From assembly GCA_037179385.1 (NCBI GenBank), contig CM074195.1:8571787-8635786 (forward strand): DNA of 64,000 nucleotides, read 5' to 3'. A program made the position numbers and the translations under genes. The notes under the pieces are model-generated. The model did no database searches. It was not told the DNA's origin and saw only the letters and a list, made by a program, of their open reading frames with translations. Source of the stretch: Holothuria scabra (Eukaryota > Echinodermata > Holothuroidea > Aspidochirotida > Holothuriidae). Below are positions 1 through 12,131 of the stretch, piece after piece. How positions within the stretch are numbered: position 1 is the stretch's first letter; each line of letters begins with the position of its first letter.

Positions 1-816
1 GTACCGTTTTGTACTTAATTTAATATTGCTTTCCTTACAAACTGGCACGTGACCTTGACTGCGACGGACTCTCTACATTAATAATACGAGTGTTCCTTCA
101 AGCAAGCTCAATCCTCCAAACGTCGTACCGTCGGCTCTAAACATCCCATTTTATTTTGAACTTTTGTGGAAAATCACTCGAAATTAAGACATAACGACAG
201 AAAAGAACTGAGAGTGGCGGTCAAAGACACTGCCTTTTATGGAGACACACCTGTGTCTGAAGTCCATTATATCAATGAATGTCTGGCACCTAAACGCGCC
301 ACAGTTGTTTCGACATACTTCTTGGTGATTTTCTTGCCTTTGTTTTTTAACTAATACAGACTATTGAGCGAAGATGATTGATCGTGTCATGAAACTGAAG
401 AGCCAGGCTTAAAAGAATCGGGCTTGTCATCTGGTCATTCCAGTCGAACACTAAACAGTTTAATGACTCCTTTTACACTAGCTATCATTAAATAGACATG
501 CAGTCGGATTGTCTGCTAGTTCAGTAGCTGACCTAGATGATGACTATATCAGTAAGTATGGAGAAAGGGCGTTATGATAAGGATACTACTAAAGGAGGTA
601 TGGACGCCTAGGGCCGATCGGGGAGGACATGGGCGGCGATCCCGCGAGAGGAGGGACATGGCCCTCCAATATCGGAGACGGAAATCTTCTATTGACTTTT
701 TAACAGAACAGTTTTTTTCTCTAATGAGAATATATGCCCCAAATATTGAAAACAAATCGTCATCCTTCAGGAAGGGGTCGTCAAGGTTCACCCGAAAGTG
801 GATAAGCTTGAGTACC
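1..816. other. No recognised gene; leftmost gap
   Basis: I see no supported gene or named repeat before the short element at 817. Two overlapping open frames at about 549-885 lie on opposite strands, use ordinary AT-rich codons and contain no motif I recognise, so they are treated as chance. Confidence 0.4.
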
Positions 817-916
817 TCCTCCGTGGCTGCATGCAGCTCCTTAGGCTACGGCCCCTCAGATTGGTTTTTCGAAGCAATGAGCTGAATGAAAAATCTTCGT
901 TCGCTCCGCGGGCTAA
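817..916 (+). repeat. Short GC-rich dispersed repeat, copy 1
   Basis: About 100 bases that recur at 1195-1293 in the same orientation and at 24981-25073 inverted. Shared landmarks are CTCYGTGGCTGC, then a GCCCCTCAG block, a TTTTTCG/CGAAAAA inverted pair around AGCTGAA, and CCGCGGGCTAG at the end. The CGAAAAA..TTTTTCG pairing suggests a small foldback. The family is unknown to me. Confidence 0.6.
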
Positions 917-1194
917 GTCCGGATAAGAAGTCCCCACATTGTTTTCTCGATACACAAGAATCGAGGGAAATCACTCTGTTATGTTAAACAAGCGCAAAAG
1001 TAAAGTATTTGATGTTAATATGCTAAAATATCAAACACCCGTAACCAGCTCTTCCTTTACCCCTCAGGGAAGTCGTATCCAGCCGTTTACACAATACGTT
1101 TGCACTGAAGTTCCAAACTCGCGGGGCATAATTCTCGCTTGACTTGCCATACGTCACGTGACATCATAAGCTGGACAAAGGATAACCTTACGTT

Positions 1195-1293
1195 GCGCCT
1201 CTGTGGCTGCATCCCCCTTTAGGCTGCCGCCCCTCAGTTGATTTTTCGTATCGATAAGCAGAACGAAAAGACTTTGTCCGTTCCGCGGGCTAG
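1195..1293 (+). repeat. Short GC-rich dispersed repeat, copy 2
   Basis: Second direct copy of the repeat at 817-916. It begins GCGCCTCTGTGGCTGC, carries GCCGCCCCTCAG and ends TTCCGCGGGCTAGG. It is clearly richer in GC than the surrounding DNA. Confidence 0.6.
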
Positions 1294-2003
1294 GCAAAGG
1301 ACTGGCACATAATAAGCACTAACATTATTAAAATGTAAAATAAGTTCGGCGAAACTCACATCTCTTCTTTCATTTCCATCGCTAGTATCTTGTGTTAATG
1401 ATAACAATCAGAAAGAGTGCATATATTTTGTCGTTATTTTGCATGAATTCAGCTGGAGAAATATCGGAACAAGTCGTCAGGTGCAAAAGCGCCTCCAAAT
1501 GACTAAGTACATTCTGCATTAAACCTTTCACACCGAAACCCATGCACTACAGAATTATTTTATAAGTTCGCTAAAGGTCACATGAGCTCGTCATGGATCA
1601 AGTTAAAATATCAATCCGTCAATTGAACGTATAAATGATACTCCAATATCCTTGCAGAAGTCGACTTGTCACTCATAATTTAGTTAATGCATTTCAGACT
1701 ACTTCTAGCGAGCTCTCACTTTTACATAAATTCACTTTCCAAAGTTCTTTTACGGGTTCATCACATACTGAACAATAAAACGAACAGAAGGATAGTATCA
1801 CTAGGTCTATGCTGAAGTGTCTACAATCCTCGACAAAAATGATGGGACAAAGCAAGCAAAATAGGCAACCAAAGGATCACTTTCTCCCTATTGATGATCT
1901 GGTTTCACACACGACAACTTTCGGGGTCTTTTTGCATATTCCATAGTCGGGGTGGGGTAACTGTCCCACTGGTAATAAAGATTTAATCTTGAAAGTAATA
2001 TTC

Positions 2004-2270
2004 TTAAAAAGCCAGTCCTCTCCCCCAAACTACAGTTCCTGTAGGGGTTTATACCAAAATTATCTATTGGCTCAGCTCTTTGACTGGTAGTTAATTCAAA
2101 CAATGCAGAGTATCAAAGCTTATACACATTAAACTTTTCTATACTCGCCCTGAATCAATAAATTGAGATTGTGCCTGGATGAGGATGAATTTCAGGCAAT
2201 TTTGGGAGGGGCTCAAGTAGTAAGGTTAGGCGAATTGGTACTGCTTGGACTGAGAGAAATGGGCCTTTAA
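2004..2270 (+). mobile_element. TTAA-flanked MITE family C, full copy
   Basis: A 267-base non-coding element bounded by TTAA at both ends. Its imperfect inverted ends read TTAAAAAGCCAGTCCTCTC on the left and, as the reverse complement of the right end, TTAAAGGCCCATTTCTCTC. Other copies or pieces lie at 28449-28576, 30570-30690, 37471-37774 and 51539-52107. TTAA duplication is the hallmark of piggyBac-type transposition, so this is probably a non-autonomous piggyBac-like element. Confidence 0.65.
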
Positions 2271-3961
2271 TCTAAGCTTCATTAAGGTTGATTAAGGTGT
2301 TAAGGTGCACAAATGGTACAAATGAGACGGTGGTCTCATGTTAATACCTGAGGATATATCCACGCAAAAGGGTCAACGTGGGAAAAACGTTTGTATTCGC
2401 CATCACTAACTTGCGATTTCGGCATCAGCAAAAGTTCTAAGCTGAAACGTATCCATGCCGAGGCTGCGATCCCATGATTTCAATGTAATGACCGTCCTAG
2501 TTACTAATTTGGGATTCACGGAAGGCAAAGCAAACATTTTATTGGCCTTAAAAATACTATGGAGGGCATGGAAAGCAGGGGCAGCAAAGCAGATCAACGG
2601 GTAAATTTAATATTGTGTTTATAACTAGCACCTTGTCAAGGAGAGCTAGATGACTGTTTCTCAATAATTTTCGGTATAAAGAGACAGAATGTAATAGCAG
2701 GATTTAATAAAAAGCTCCATCTCATCGAGTACCGATGTATGAAAATCACTCTCAGTGGTTTATTGTGACCCCAACGAAAAACCTCCTATCTATTGATAAT
2801 ATAGCTCCATCGCGGTGTATCAAAGGGTGACGTCACGCATACGACCCCGTGGCCGAAAATAGACCAGCTGGAAAAGTTTTCATGCTCAATGCATGACTCC
2901 CATGGGTCAAAGGTGAAATGCACCACTAGTCTTCGCCGTCGTCGCCAAACATGTGATTTCTAAGTCAGACAGGCTTACCGGTATACAAGTCCATCAGGAG
3001 AGCATTGTACCATTATGTATGCCCACAGATGAGAAACATATGGCAAGGTAAAACCGACATCTCTCCGGCGACTCATTCGAAAGTATCGAACTCTTCAACT
3101 CGTTTATTGGCTTGTTCCGCGGTAATCGTTATACAGTAAAAACTTGTGAGAATACGGCGGGTGTACCCAGACCTCGCTCCACACCACACTTTAGAACGCT
3201 ACTTAAATTAAAAAAGGATTAAACGCGAATGTTCCAAGAATTTTTTAAGTTAGTTCAAATTTGAAAGACGTAGACTTTATTGTAGGTGCAAGAGCGTTTT
3301 CTTTACCCTGACGACTTTGAGGAATTGTGCATGTCCACGTCCTCCACATTACCAAACTCGCAGCCTGTCTGAGAATCCCTGAGATTATCCTGGATCTATA
3401 CTTAGCCACCAAGTTTCACAATACACGTTCTAACTTCCAAACAAAGACCTGTATCGTACATTTCAAAGTTACATTTGAAAGTTAAGCCAAATAAAATGAC
3501 TCTCACACTATGCAGTGGACTTTCTGTGCGATCTTTATTTCGTTGTGCTAATGTTCGCCTGCAGCTATCTAATTTTGACTCTCCTATCATTCGAAACAAT
3601 GCAAATAGTGGTTTAGATGAAACTTGAAAGTTTCTGTACCAGAAACGCGAAATCCATTTTAATTAAAGGTCAATCTCATTTATTTAACTTGGATGACGAC
3701 GTTTGTCTTAACGTAAATATCAGTATAGTGATTATCGTCGCTCCGTTATATCCTATTCCAGGAACAGTTAACAATCAACTCTCATCTGCTGTTACATTTT
3801 GAGAAAAGCCATTCTACATGCGACTGCAGAGTGGTATCACGTGACGTCACAAGTGGTAAACTACGCTAACTGTCGGGCAAAAATCAACAGTTACACCAGT
3901 CACACGTGGGTTATCACCTGCTTTTCCAGGCCAGCTACACTGAAGACGTACTACACTAGAT
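2271..3961. other. Gap without recognised gene
   Basis: Ordinary AT-rich DNA. A minus-strand open frame at 2406-2597 has mixed codon use but no ATG at its start and no motif I recognise. I see no splice-bounded exon of the receptor gene that should continue leftward from 6496. Confidence 0.35.
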
Positions 3962-4222
3962 TTAAAGGGCAGGAACAGTCACCCCAAATTGAAAATGTGT
4001 AGTAGACTGTCCAGTTTCATGATTGGCTGTTGGGAGTCATGTGACAATGTTTTTCTCTTCAAATGTGAAATTTACCAGAAATAACTACTTGGTTCCCCTT
4101 GAATGTGCAATAGTAAAGTCATAAAATGTAATTAAAGATACTTTGAAGAGAAATAAGATGAAAATTGATTTAGTTAGCTTTTTCTTCAAAATAAGTTTGG
4201 GGGGACTGCTCTTTACCTTTCA
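3962..4222 (-). mobile_element. TTAA-flanked MITE family D, copy 1
   Basis: A 261-base copy of an element also found at 12132-12396, 51651-51909 and 61756-62241. Its left end is an intact TTAA followed by AGGGCAGGAACAGTC. The right end reads GGACTGCTCTTTACCTT and then TTCA, a one-base change from TTAA. The inner sequence includes the family landmark CCAATCATGAAACTGGAC on the minus strand. It is non-coding and probably piggyBac-like. Confidence 0.75.
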
Positions 4223-5836
4223 GTTGCCCGTCGAAAGGAGGGGGGGGGGGCTTGTGGCGTCACTGAGAGTACTATTTCTACAATAACGGCGGTTTTTGGC
4301 AACGATGCAAAATGTCATTCCTTTCCCTCAAAGTGCATTAATTTCGACAAACGAAGAGGCACTTCAGTTGTGTAACAACCGTGCACGAAGGACCCGCATG
4401 TTGCATGAAGGTCCAGGAGGAAAGAATAATGTTTTTCACAAAACAGGTAAGGCAGTTTTAAGACCTAACTGCTAAATAGCAACATAAACCAAGTGGATAA
4501 ATGTAGTGGTATTTCAGAGGGGATGAAACTTGACAAATTAAACGGAGGGTTGGGATCCAAATGACGGGTGGTTTTTCGTTTAATAAATCTTAGGTTTTTC
4601 ATCGTAGCAGATTTCAACTATATAAAGAAATCAAACGTGAATATAAATTGTTTATCTGGTTATTCTCCCAGATTTGTAATTTACAAGATGTAGACAACAC
4701 TCTGTTTACCTAGCGCGTATAGTGAGTTCATCAGTCACGAAATGATAAGTGGAAAAAATCTATAGCCAGTGCTGCAAGCCAACGGGGGAGTTTAAAGGCC
4801 TGATAAACTGTTAGCATAGTCTGAATGACTAATATTGGGTGACGTTATTACCGCATTGTAAAATGCATCAACCTGGGTGTTTAGCCTATGACATTTGCGA
4901 AACTTAGCTCCGAATTTGTTCGTCTTACTACGGTAGCCTACTCTACGAAATGGAAAAACGTAATATCATGACTGTAGGTGTTGTCATTCTGATTAGAAGC
5001 CCCTAAAAAGTTGAAGTACGCAACCATACTGGTTTGAATAAGTCCATTCTACGACGTCAATTACGAAAGTAAGGTAATGATTTATCCAATTCCTGCGCTA
5101 CATGTTATGGGGAGACGAGCATCTACCCGAGGGGCGATGAGCACTGTTATAAGTAAGAATATTGCAATAAGAGACTCTTTCTATAGCAGATGGCGGTGCC
5201 AGATTTTTTGCCCTACTCTAAATCCCACCGCAGTGCATAATCCCCGCCCGAATGAGGCACCGAAGTCTTCCCGATTCAGCAACGTTTTGGCCAATTGGGG
5301 ACTGCAGCTTCCAGCTCTCCCGACCCGTACGGTCGTGGGTAAAAAGAAAGACTGCTTTGTTACAAGTTAAGCAAAGATCATTTGAGTTTAGTGAGGGCAA
5401 AACCTTCTGCGACATGCCAACATGCGTCACGCGGAAATGCCGCCTTCCACCTTGTTGAAGGCTTAAGAAACAAGCATAAAGCAGAAACGTGTATACAAGT
5501 AGCTTTTACGTGAAGGCTTAAAGGGTCAGTCACAGTTGACAGGGAATATTAACCTTTTATTTCAGCACCTCGTTTCCCTTTCTTAACTTACTGTTCACTA
5601 TAATATTAAAACGTTGAAGCGGTCTTTCGGGCTAGGGGAAAATTTCCTTTTTTAATAACTGTCGAATGAAAATTTCTGAATATGTGTCAGGTAAAAAGTC
5701 CACACAAATTCAAGACTAGATATCCTCTATTACACTTTAACCAATCGCGACGTTAGACCGCAATCACTGATCACTCCTTGTTTGGTTGAAGTAATTTACC
5801 CATGTGGTGCAGAATTAAAGTTGTGACCCCCCCCCT
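4223..5836. other. Gap; poly-G tract and GC-richer patch
   Basis: It opens with a run of G at about 4238-4250. On the minus strand that run follows CAGTGACGCCAC, a sequence like the ends of some hAT-type elements. A GC-richer patch at 5180-5470 holds overlapping open frames on both strands, none recognisable. No gene is supported. Confidence 0.35.
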
Positions 5837-6418
5837 TTAAAGAAGTGTTTAAGGTCGTATCAAGTTTTGTTAGAGGGATACTTATTTTGAGCATTTCGGT
5901 GAAATTTGCATTGAGATTCGATGTGTGGTTGTCAAGATGTGAGCAGTCAAGTTTGTCATATTTTCAACAAAGAGTGAACTTGAAGCAAGCACGTATTATA
6001 TCATATCCTCATATGGATGGATAGTCTTTTGTTCTACTTAAAACTTTAATCTTGTTAATTACAAAAATTTTCTCCTTAACAATGAATTCCATATTATTAG
6101 TTTATCATTGTATAATAAGTGGCATGAGAACTTAAAAAACTTTGCATTTTTCACAGGGAGGTCTTAACCCTATTTACTTCACGGTCAACACAACAGTCTG
6201 AAAAACAAAAGGAAACAAAGCATTCCTTGTCGAAGTGATGAAGTGGTATATCCCATGTTACCCTCAAACTCATTTTGGAACACAAATATACTGACTTCAT
6301 AGACTGATATCTCAAACAAGGCATATATCTGATTTGAATGGAAGTTTTACAACTCTGTGTAGAGTTGGTTCCTCTTTCACGTGTGAAAATTGAATTTTTG
6401 CTTTAACTTCCCCTTTAA
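5837..6418 (+). mobile_element. Dispersed element family B, longest copy
   Basis: About 580 bases, starting TTAAAGAAGTGTTTAAGG and ending AACTTCCCCTTTAA. Related copies lie at 10197-10666, 29886-30365 (inverted), 6798-6960 (partial) and 63650 to the window end (partial). A recurring landmark is AAAGAGTGAACTTGAAGCAA about 140 bases in. TTAA-like borders suggest another piggyBac-type non-autonomous family, but the ends are diverged. Confidence 0.55.
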
Positions 6419-6495
6419 AGCACGTTTTGTGCATGAGAGTTATACTGACTAACACAAAGAAAGATGAGATGTATGACGTCAAGAAAGATGCTTAC

Positions 6496-6632
6496 CATTT
6501 CGACAATTTGATTTATAGTGATATGGAGTGAAACATCCACGGGGTCGGTAGCATTCCACACAGGTCGAACTTTCATGTTGTAATCGGTGAAGAGGGTCTC
6601 GTATAGTTTCTGTTCGTTGCCTCCATGGAACG
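6496..6632 (-). CDS. Internal exon of a nicotinic acetylcholine receptor-like subunit
   Basis: This exon encodes the start of the extracellular ligand-binding domain of a Cys-loop (pentameric ligand-gated) channel subunit. The translation contains EQKLYETLFTDYN, then KVRPVWNATDPVDVSLHI and TINQIVEM. This is the typical nAChR N-terminal helix followed by strand 1, with the family pattern Y-x-x-x-RPV-x-N-x-x-D-x-V-x-V. NAT is a possible N-glycosylation site. The exon is 137 bases, close to the usual second exon of nAChR genes. It is bounded by a pyrimidine-rich acceptor ending TTTTAG and a donor ATG|GTAAGC; it enters in phase 1 and leaves in phase 0, as in the family. The signal-peptide exon should lie to the right and the rest of the gene to the left; I could not find either. 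The subunit type cannot be told from this part. Confidence 0.82.
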
Positions 6633-6797
6633 CTAAAATGGACAAAATAGAAATACGTTATAATATATGCCGGTAGAATACCATTGTGTTCTTCCGAAAA
6701 TGAATCGTGTTACTTGACCACAAGACACAATTTTACCAGCATTGTGATTTTCGGAAATGTAACAATAAAAAAGATAGTTTAGAGCCATATTTTTGTT

Positions 6798-6960
6798 TGA
6801 TACGTTAAAGAGAGACATATTCTAAGCATTCTGGTGAAAGTTTCATCCTTTTCTCATTTTCGTTTCTTGAAATATTAGGCGTGACTGAAGTTGACACATT
6901 TTCTACAAAGAATGAACTTGAAGAAAGCAGATGTGATGTCATGTGGACCGTCTATGGCTC
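6798..6960 (+). repeat. Family B element, 5' fragment
   Basis: This resembles the first 160 bases of the element at 5837: GTTAAAGAGAGACATATTC, then CATTCTGGTGAAAGTTTCAT and AAAGAATGAACTTGAAG. It lies just upstream of the receptor exon on its strand, so probably inside an intron. Confidence 0.5.
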
Positions 6961-7075
6961 AGACAGACTTGAAAAGATCACGGTTATTTTAAATATCGAC
7001 CTAGATTTTGGCCAAATTTCTCCTACGCAGGTCTTTGAAAGAAATTTGTATTATTGGCGATTTCCCCACATGACC

Positions 7076-7304
7076 CGCGTGTTTGGTCTAACAGTAGAGC
7101 ATCCGCCTCTCACGCGGAAGGTCCGGGTCTTATTCCCAAATCGAGTCATACCAAGACTCTAGAAATGGAACCTACTGCCGTTGTGCGTGATGCTCCGCAC
7201 AAGCAACGGAGTAGGGAAAACAAGCCAATGAGTCATAAAAGGAAAAAGGCCGTGACCGGCTCGACTTGACCCAATAGGTTGGGAAACTCCATCCAACTAA
7301 CTAA
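7076..7304 (+). mobile_element. tRNA-Glu-like SINE, full copy with target duplication
   Basis: The head is tRNA-like. The A-box region is TGGTCTAACAGTAGAGC. The anticodon arm TCCGC-CTCTCAC-GCGGA forms a perfect 5-bp stem with a 7-base loop and anticodon CTC, as in tRNA-Glu. The B-box region is GGTCCGGGTC. The body contains CGACTTGACCCAATAGG and the 3' end is a short AACTAACTAAC tail. It is flanked by a perfect 11-base target-site duplication, CCCACATGACC, at 7065-7075 and 7305-7315. Other copies: 13747-13990, 22228-22497, 28165-28392, 28681-28800, 37162-37330 and an end piece at 18905-18967. Confidence 0.9.
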
Positions 7305-7315
7305 CCCACATGACC

Positions 7316-9195
7316 TGAATCCAATTTTGTATTTTGCTGAACCTTTTATACTCAATCCACGGAATATCGCACTTTCGTTTCCCTTATTCAAAATAGAACC
7401 ATAGAGAGGATATCACTGGTCATTCGAAGTGTAAAGGTGAACGTCCTTCGTATGCGTTGGAAGACCTCCTCAGGTGGGTGAAGGGATGGGGAATGAAGGT
7501 CGCTGAACCCAAACCCAGCTTCAGCCCAAGGCAATGATGTTCCACATTCTTACCCTTCATGTCCACAGCATACATGTAGACCAGTCTCTGATTCGACAAA
7601 GTGTACTTTTCTACAGTCCTTCAGCATCTAATCATGTTAATAGTTTTGCTCACTTCGGAATCATTTCATTAGAAATGAGAGTCAGCTTAATTATACCAGA
7701 AATGACGTAAAAAACCATCAGAAAAGGGTTTAATTAAACCTATTGGGTGTCTTCTACCGAAACCACAGTTAACAATTATTAGTTTTCCTTTGATTTATGT
7801 TCGTATCATCATCTTGCGGTCCCCAGATGATAAAAGTCAATTTAAAAAAAAACCCAAACAACCAACCCACTTTTCTCTCATCTCATCTCACTCTCCATCA
7901 TTAATATTACTATTGCAAAAACGTCTATTTTACATCATAAGAGTGTCTCACGTAGGCCAATATAGTACCGTGATTAGATATATTTCAAGGACACAAGACA
8001 ATTTCTAAAAAAGCCAGTCAAACTGATCATCTACATTGATTTACGCTTCATTAACACAAAACAGACTATTACCTGCTTGTATTTCATATTAGGAAACTAT
8101 CGCTGTTTTGTCCCAGGAGACAATTTGGCAATAACTCGTCTCAGGACCCCAACATCGTTCTATACCTTTAATGACTGGCTCATGTCTGGAGAGGGCTTCA
8201 TTTTGCTTCCAAAGATTGTTCTTTTTCATTTTCGGTTTTTATCAAGAAAAAAATGAGGTTATCCAAGAAGCCGAGGCCAGTCAGTGCAATTGTCCATAAA
8301 CTTGTTTTGCATACATTAATAACAAGACATTATGGGACCGAGTTTTGCCTAGCGTCATTTTTGGCGGCATTTTATTTCGACACAAAACGATGCGTATCAA
8401 AAGTCTAGCCCACAGTTCTTGGCAATTTATATTCCCAATAGGAAGTATGGAAGATGAAATGACATGTATTTGTATATAGAAAAATGCATGATGAATAATA
8501 AGGATCTCCTGGAGTTGTTAAAATGTTAATTTGGATCTATTCAGGATTCATCCAGGATTCCGAAATTTATTTCTACACAAAAGTGAATCGTCTACTCCTG
8601 AAAACTTGCTCACTCAATGCTCGCGTATTTGGTAAAATGAGATATAAGTTTGGTAGAAAAGCTGGAAAACGAATCGGGAAGACGTACTCATCCGCTTTAC
8701 TTGGTAGTTTGGAAACGAAGTGCACATTTGAGAAATCTGATAGCCAAATGACCTTGACTTCCTTTTGACGATGAGATGAAAAAACTGATGTAATAGGGAA
8801 GAGGCGTGCTTGTACACTTGTAATCTGACAGAGAAACTATATCGAGGGATTTCTATGACATTGGTGTGTGGTTATGTCTATGGTAAACGATGCAAACAGT
8901 CTGTTCGTAATTGCTTTGTGCCGAATGAGCGCTGTCATTAGGCTTCCCATAAAGAGAGCATATCACGTGTTACCCGACACTGGTTAATGCAAATGCGTGC
9001 AAAATAGAAATGTAAAGAAGAGATGACTATGTAGTTGTAATAACCATCCTTTAAGTTTACTTTGGTAATATTGCTGACACAAACGCAGCCGTTGCCAAAA
9101 CTGTGTGCTCACACATGCACTCACATCCAAATATATACAAATACGGGCACCTCATTTGTTTTCCGTGACATCTGGTATGGGGATGTGTGAGTAAA
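7316..9195. other. Gap without recognised gene
   Basis: AT-rich unique-looking DNA. Open frames at 7790-8008 and 8523-8817 are low-complexity or overlap on both strands and carry no motif. Nothing else supported. Confidence 0.35.
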
Positions 9196-9632
9196 AACCC
9201 GTTCACACAGGATTCGTATGCATTGCGTATACACCATGCCAAGTCACTTTTCCGCATCCTTCCGGGTACGTCAAAACGCACGCCTGCTTATGTACAGGAT
9301 GTGATCACACTACGACAATATCAGTGTGTCACTTCCCAATTTTGCCATGAGGTAACTGACTGCGGTGACACTTTCGAAAGGAATCCGAATAGGCATATTA
9401 CAGGCTGTGCTTCTTTTTCTGAGGACACCGTTGGAGAAAATATCTTCCTCCAAGAATCAGATTTGATACATGCATGACGTACGTCAACGCACGACGTAGG
9501 CCTTCGTCCCTGACCACACATTGCAGCAACACTTGCAGCGCTTCCTGTTCGGACGCCTACATTGATTTACGAGCAAAGCGATAAAGTGACGTGAGGTATA
9601 CGCAATGCATAGGCAACCCGTGTGGACAGTCC
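9196..9632. mobile_element. MITE with about 50-base inverted ends
   Basis: The left end at 9196-9255 contains TATGCATTGCGTATAC followed by AAGTCACTTT. The right end at 9580-9632, read in reverse complement, contains the same TATGCATTGCGTATAC followed by CGTCACTTT. About 330 bases lie between them. No transposase is visible. The overlapping open frames here are shadows of the repeat. Confidence 0.7.
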
Positions 9633-9804
9633 TTACAACCAGTCATTCGTCACGACCATTTACAACTTTACCCAGAATATACCAATTCTCAAGCTGCATA
9701 GCTCTTTGATTGGCATCAAATGTAAACAAAACGCACTGTAGCTCAAATTACACAACAAGCACCGATAGTGTTCTGATAACATATCAGCGCCTTGTGTGCT
9801 AATT

Positions 9805-10075
9805 ACACTCTAACAATTAGAGAGTGAAATTCACCTTAGGAACATGTACTGAGGGACTCCTTTGAAAGTGAATTTACCCTGGAGAAGAGTGAAAATTGAT
9901 TACAAATGGAGCGGCATTTCATTGCATGTGTGTGAAGTATAGGGCAATTAGGGTGAACCTTTACTCCATTGGGAAGGAAATTTCAATCTATTCTAGGTGA
10001 AGTTCACTCTTATTAGGGGCGGGGCCACAGCAAATTTTCTTTTAAGTGAATTTCATTCGTTTGTTTTTATAGTGT
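9805..10075. mobile_element. MITE family A (GAGTGAA/TTCACTC modules)
   Basis: The ends read ACACTCTAACAA and, inverted at the right, ACACTATAAAAACAA. The interior repeats short dyads such as GAGAGTGAAATTCAC, AAAGTGAATTTACC and GAAGTTCACTCTTATT. Family-C-like sequence flanks it on both sides (about 9664-9760 and 10085-10180), which suggests it inserted into an older element. Related copies: 19170-19350, 36891-37162, 43726-44059, 45650-45790. Confidence 0.6.
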
Positions 10076-10196
10076 ATAGTATTTACATGCCCTGCAGCAA
10101 TGAACTAGGATTTTGTCTGGATAGTGGATAAGGATGGGTATTAGAAATGTGCGAGAGGCTTGCAGTAGTTGAATAAAAGAAGAGATTGAGGTCACA

Positions 10197-10666
10197 TTAA
10201 GTTTTGATATGTCAGAGGGGCACTTATTTTAAGCATTGCGGTGAAATTTTCAAAGAAATCCAATGTATGGTTCTCAAGATATGAGCAGGTAAAGTTGTCA
10301 CATTTTTCAACAAAAAGAGTGAACTTGAAGCAAGCACATCTGTCATAATTTTAAATTTTACAGCCGATGGTTTCCTCAATAATCTCATAATATCAGAATT
10401 TAATTGCGTAAACTGACATGAGAACTTTACATTCTCCACAGGAAGGTCCTATTCCACTAACTTCAAGGTCAAAACAACAGTCTGAAAAAACATTGAGGAA
10501 GCCAGGCTGCCCTCATAATCACACTAGAACACTGACAAATCTAGTGACTTCATTTACTGACATCTCAAAAATATGTCCGATATGAATGGAAGTTTCACCA
10601 CACTGTGTACATTTGTTTTCTCTTTCACATATGAAAATCAAAACTTTGCTTTAACTTCCCGTTTAA
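10197..10666 (+). mobile_element. Dispersed element family B, copy 2
   Basis: About 470 bases colinear with 5837-6418. It starts TTAAGTTTTGATATGTCAG, shares AAAAGAGTGAACTTGAAGC and GGTCAAAACAACAGTCTG, and ends CTTTAACTTCCCGTTTAA. Non-coding. Confidence 0.6.
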
Positions 10667-12131
10667 GGAGAATTAAAACTGTGTGGGTTGATTGATACCT
10701 TTCTTTAAGTCCAGTTAGACGACGCAGTAAGTCATTTGCTTCATCGCTTGGCTCCTAAAATGACGTCACATGTCGTCAACTCATGAAGGTTTATATGTTA
10801 ATGCAAGCACTCTTGAAAGGTAACATAGTTGAAGGGCACCATAAATTGTGCTATAGATTTCTAACTGTCTATGGCAAAGTTTAAAATGCGTTCACTGTTT
10901 CCCTTAGTAACACAATACTTTTTCGAGGTTAAATGTTATTTTTTAAATAAAAACCATGAAGTAAATTGGGAATCCTCGTATAAGGTTGAATGAACTAAAC
11001 ACTCACATAACGCGCATATAACATTAAAAACACTTTGGAAGTAAGAAAGTGTGAGAAAAGGAAATAGAAGCGAGATATATTTTACACATCAAAATGAACA
11101 AAAACTTGATATATTGTCGACGTCATATGGCCTATTGATAGTTCAAGTGATAATGCTGCCACACTAGCATGTTTAACCACACTGACGTTCATAAGCATCA
11201 GCTAATTACTTTTCTATACCAACGCCTCAATAAAATGAATTAATTTTTCTATAAACACAGCAACGAAAGGCAAAGAGCTGCCATCGATTTTCGAATGTCA
11301 GGTAAAAATAATTAGTTGATAATATTATGATATTGATCACTGGACGCTCGTTCAGAAAAAATGGGAATAATATGAAAAAAATCAATAGTAAGGGCGCCCT
11401 GCGGTCAATGACCACAACTACTCGCTTGGTAAGGGAGAGAGTAACGTGGGAGCTACATGTATTGAATACTTGAAAACCACACAGTTAGGAAGATGCATAC
11501 GACTTCGCTTATTTTGCTATGTAGATGTGCGAAAGATCAGGACTGCATGATATTTTTTGGAGTACTTTTTTCGACATTTACTGCTTTCCTTTGTAACATG
11601 GCCTATGCGTTCCACGAGCAAACTGGGAGAGAAAGGACAGACATCTGAGTTATTGAGTCAATGTTATCTTCCTGCCTTGATATCAAAAATCTATTGCCTA
11701 TCCGATATCAAAAAAGCTTAATTCCTTTCCAAAAAACGAAAAGCTTTGTCTATATCCCCCGCACAAAACAGTGCCACGTGATATTATCAGGCGCTTTCGG
11801 TCATTGAATTTATTGAAAAACTAATAACTAAGAAGAGATGTTTTACCGGGTGAATCAAAGTGTAAAGGACCCGAGGTTAACTGTACATGTAAAAAGGTCT
11901 GCGGCAATTTAATTAATGATCGAGAAAATATCGCTGACTTACCGAAATGGATTCGAATAACATATCTCTCGACCTTATGACGTGACAGCCTACACCCGAG
12001 GTCTTACTAAGGGAAACAACCACGCGCGCTGTTAAATTGATGGCATGGCTTTTGTTGACAGGCGTCATTCCTTGGTGCTTATATATTACACATATGATAT
12101 TAAGTAAACCAGTGTATCGGAAAGGTAAGAG
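10667..12131. other. Gap without recognised gene
   Basis: AT-rich DNA with no exon, RNA gene or element that I can support. Confidence 0.35.

Noticed and set aside
7076..7140. A real tRNA-Glu gene
   Set aside because: The acceptor stem does not close, several copies with the same non-tRNA body exist, and the copy is flanked by target duplications; it is a SINE head.
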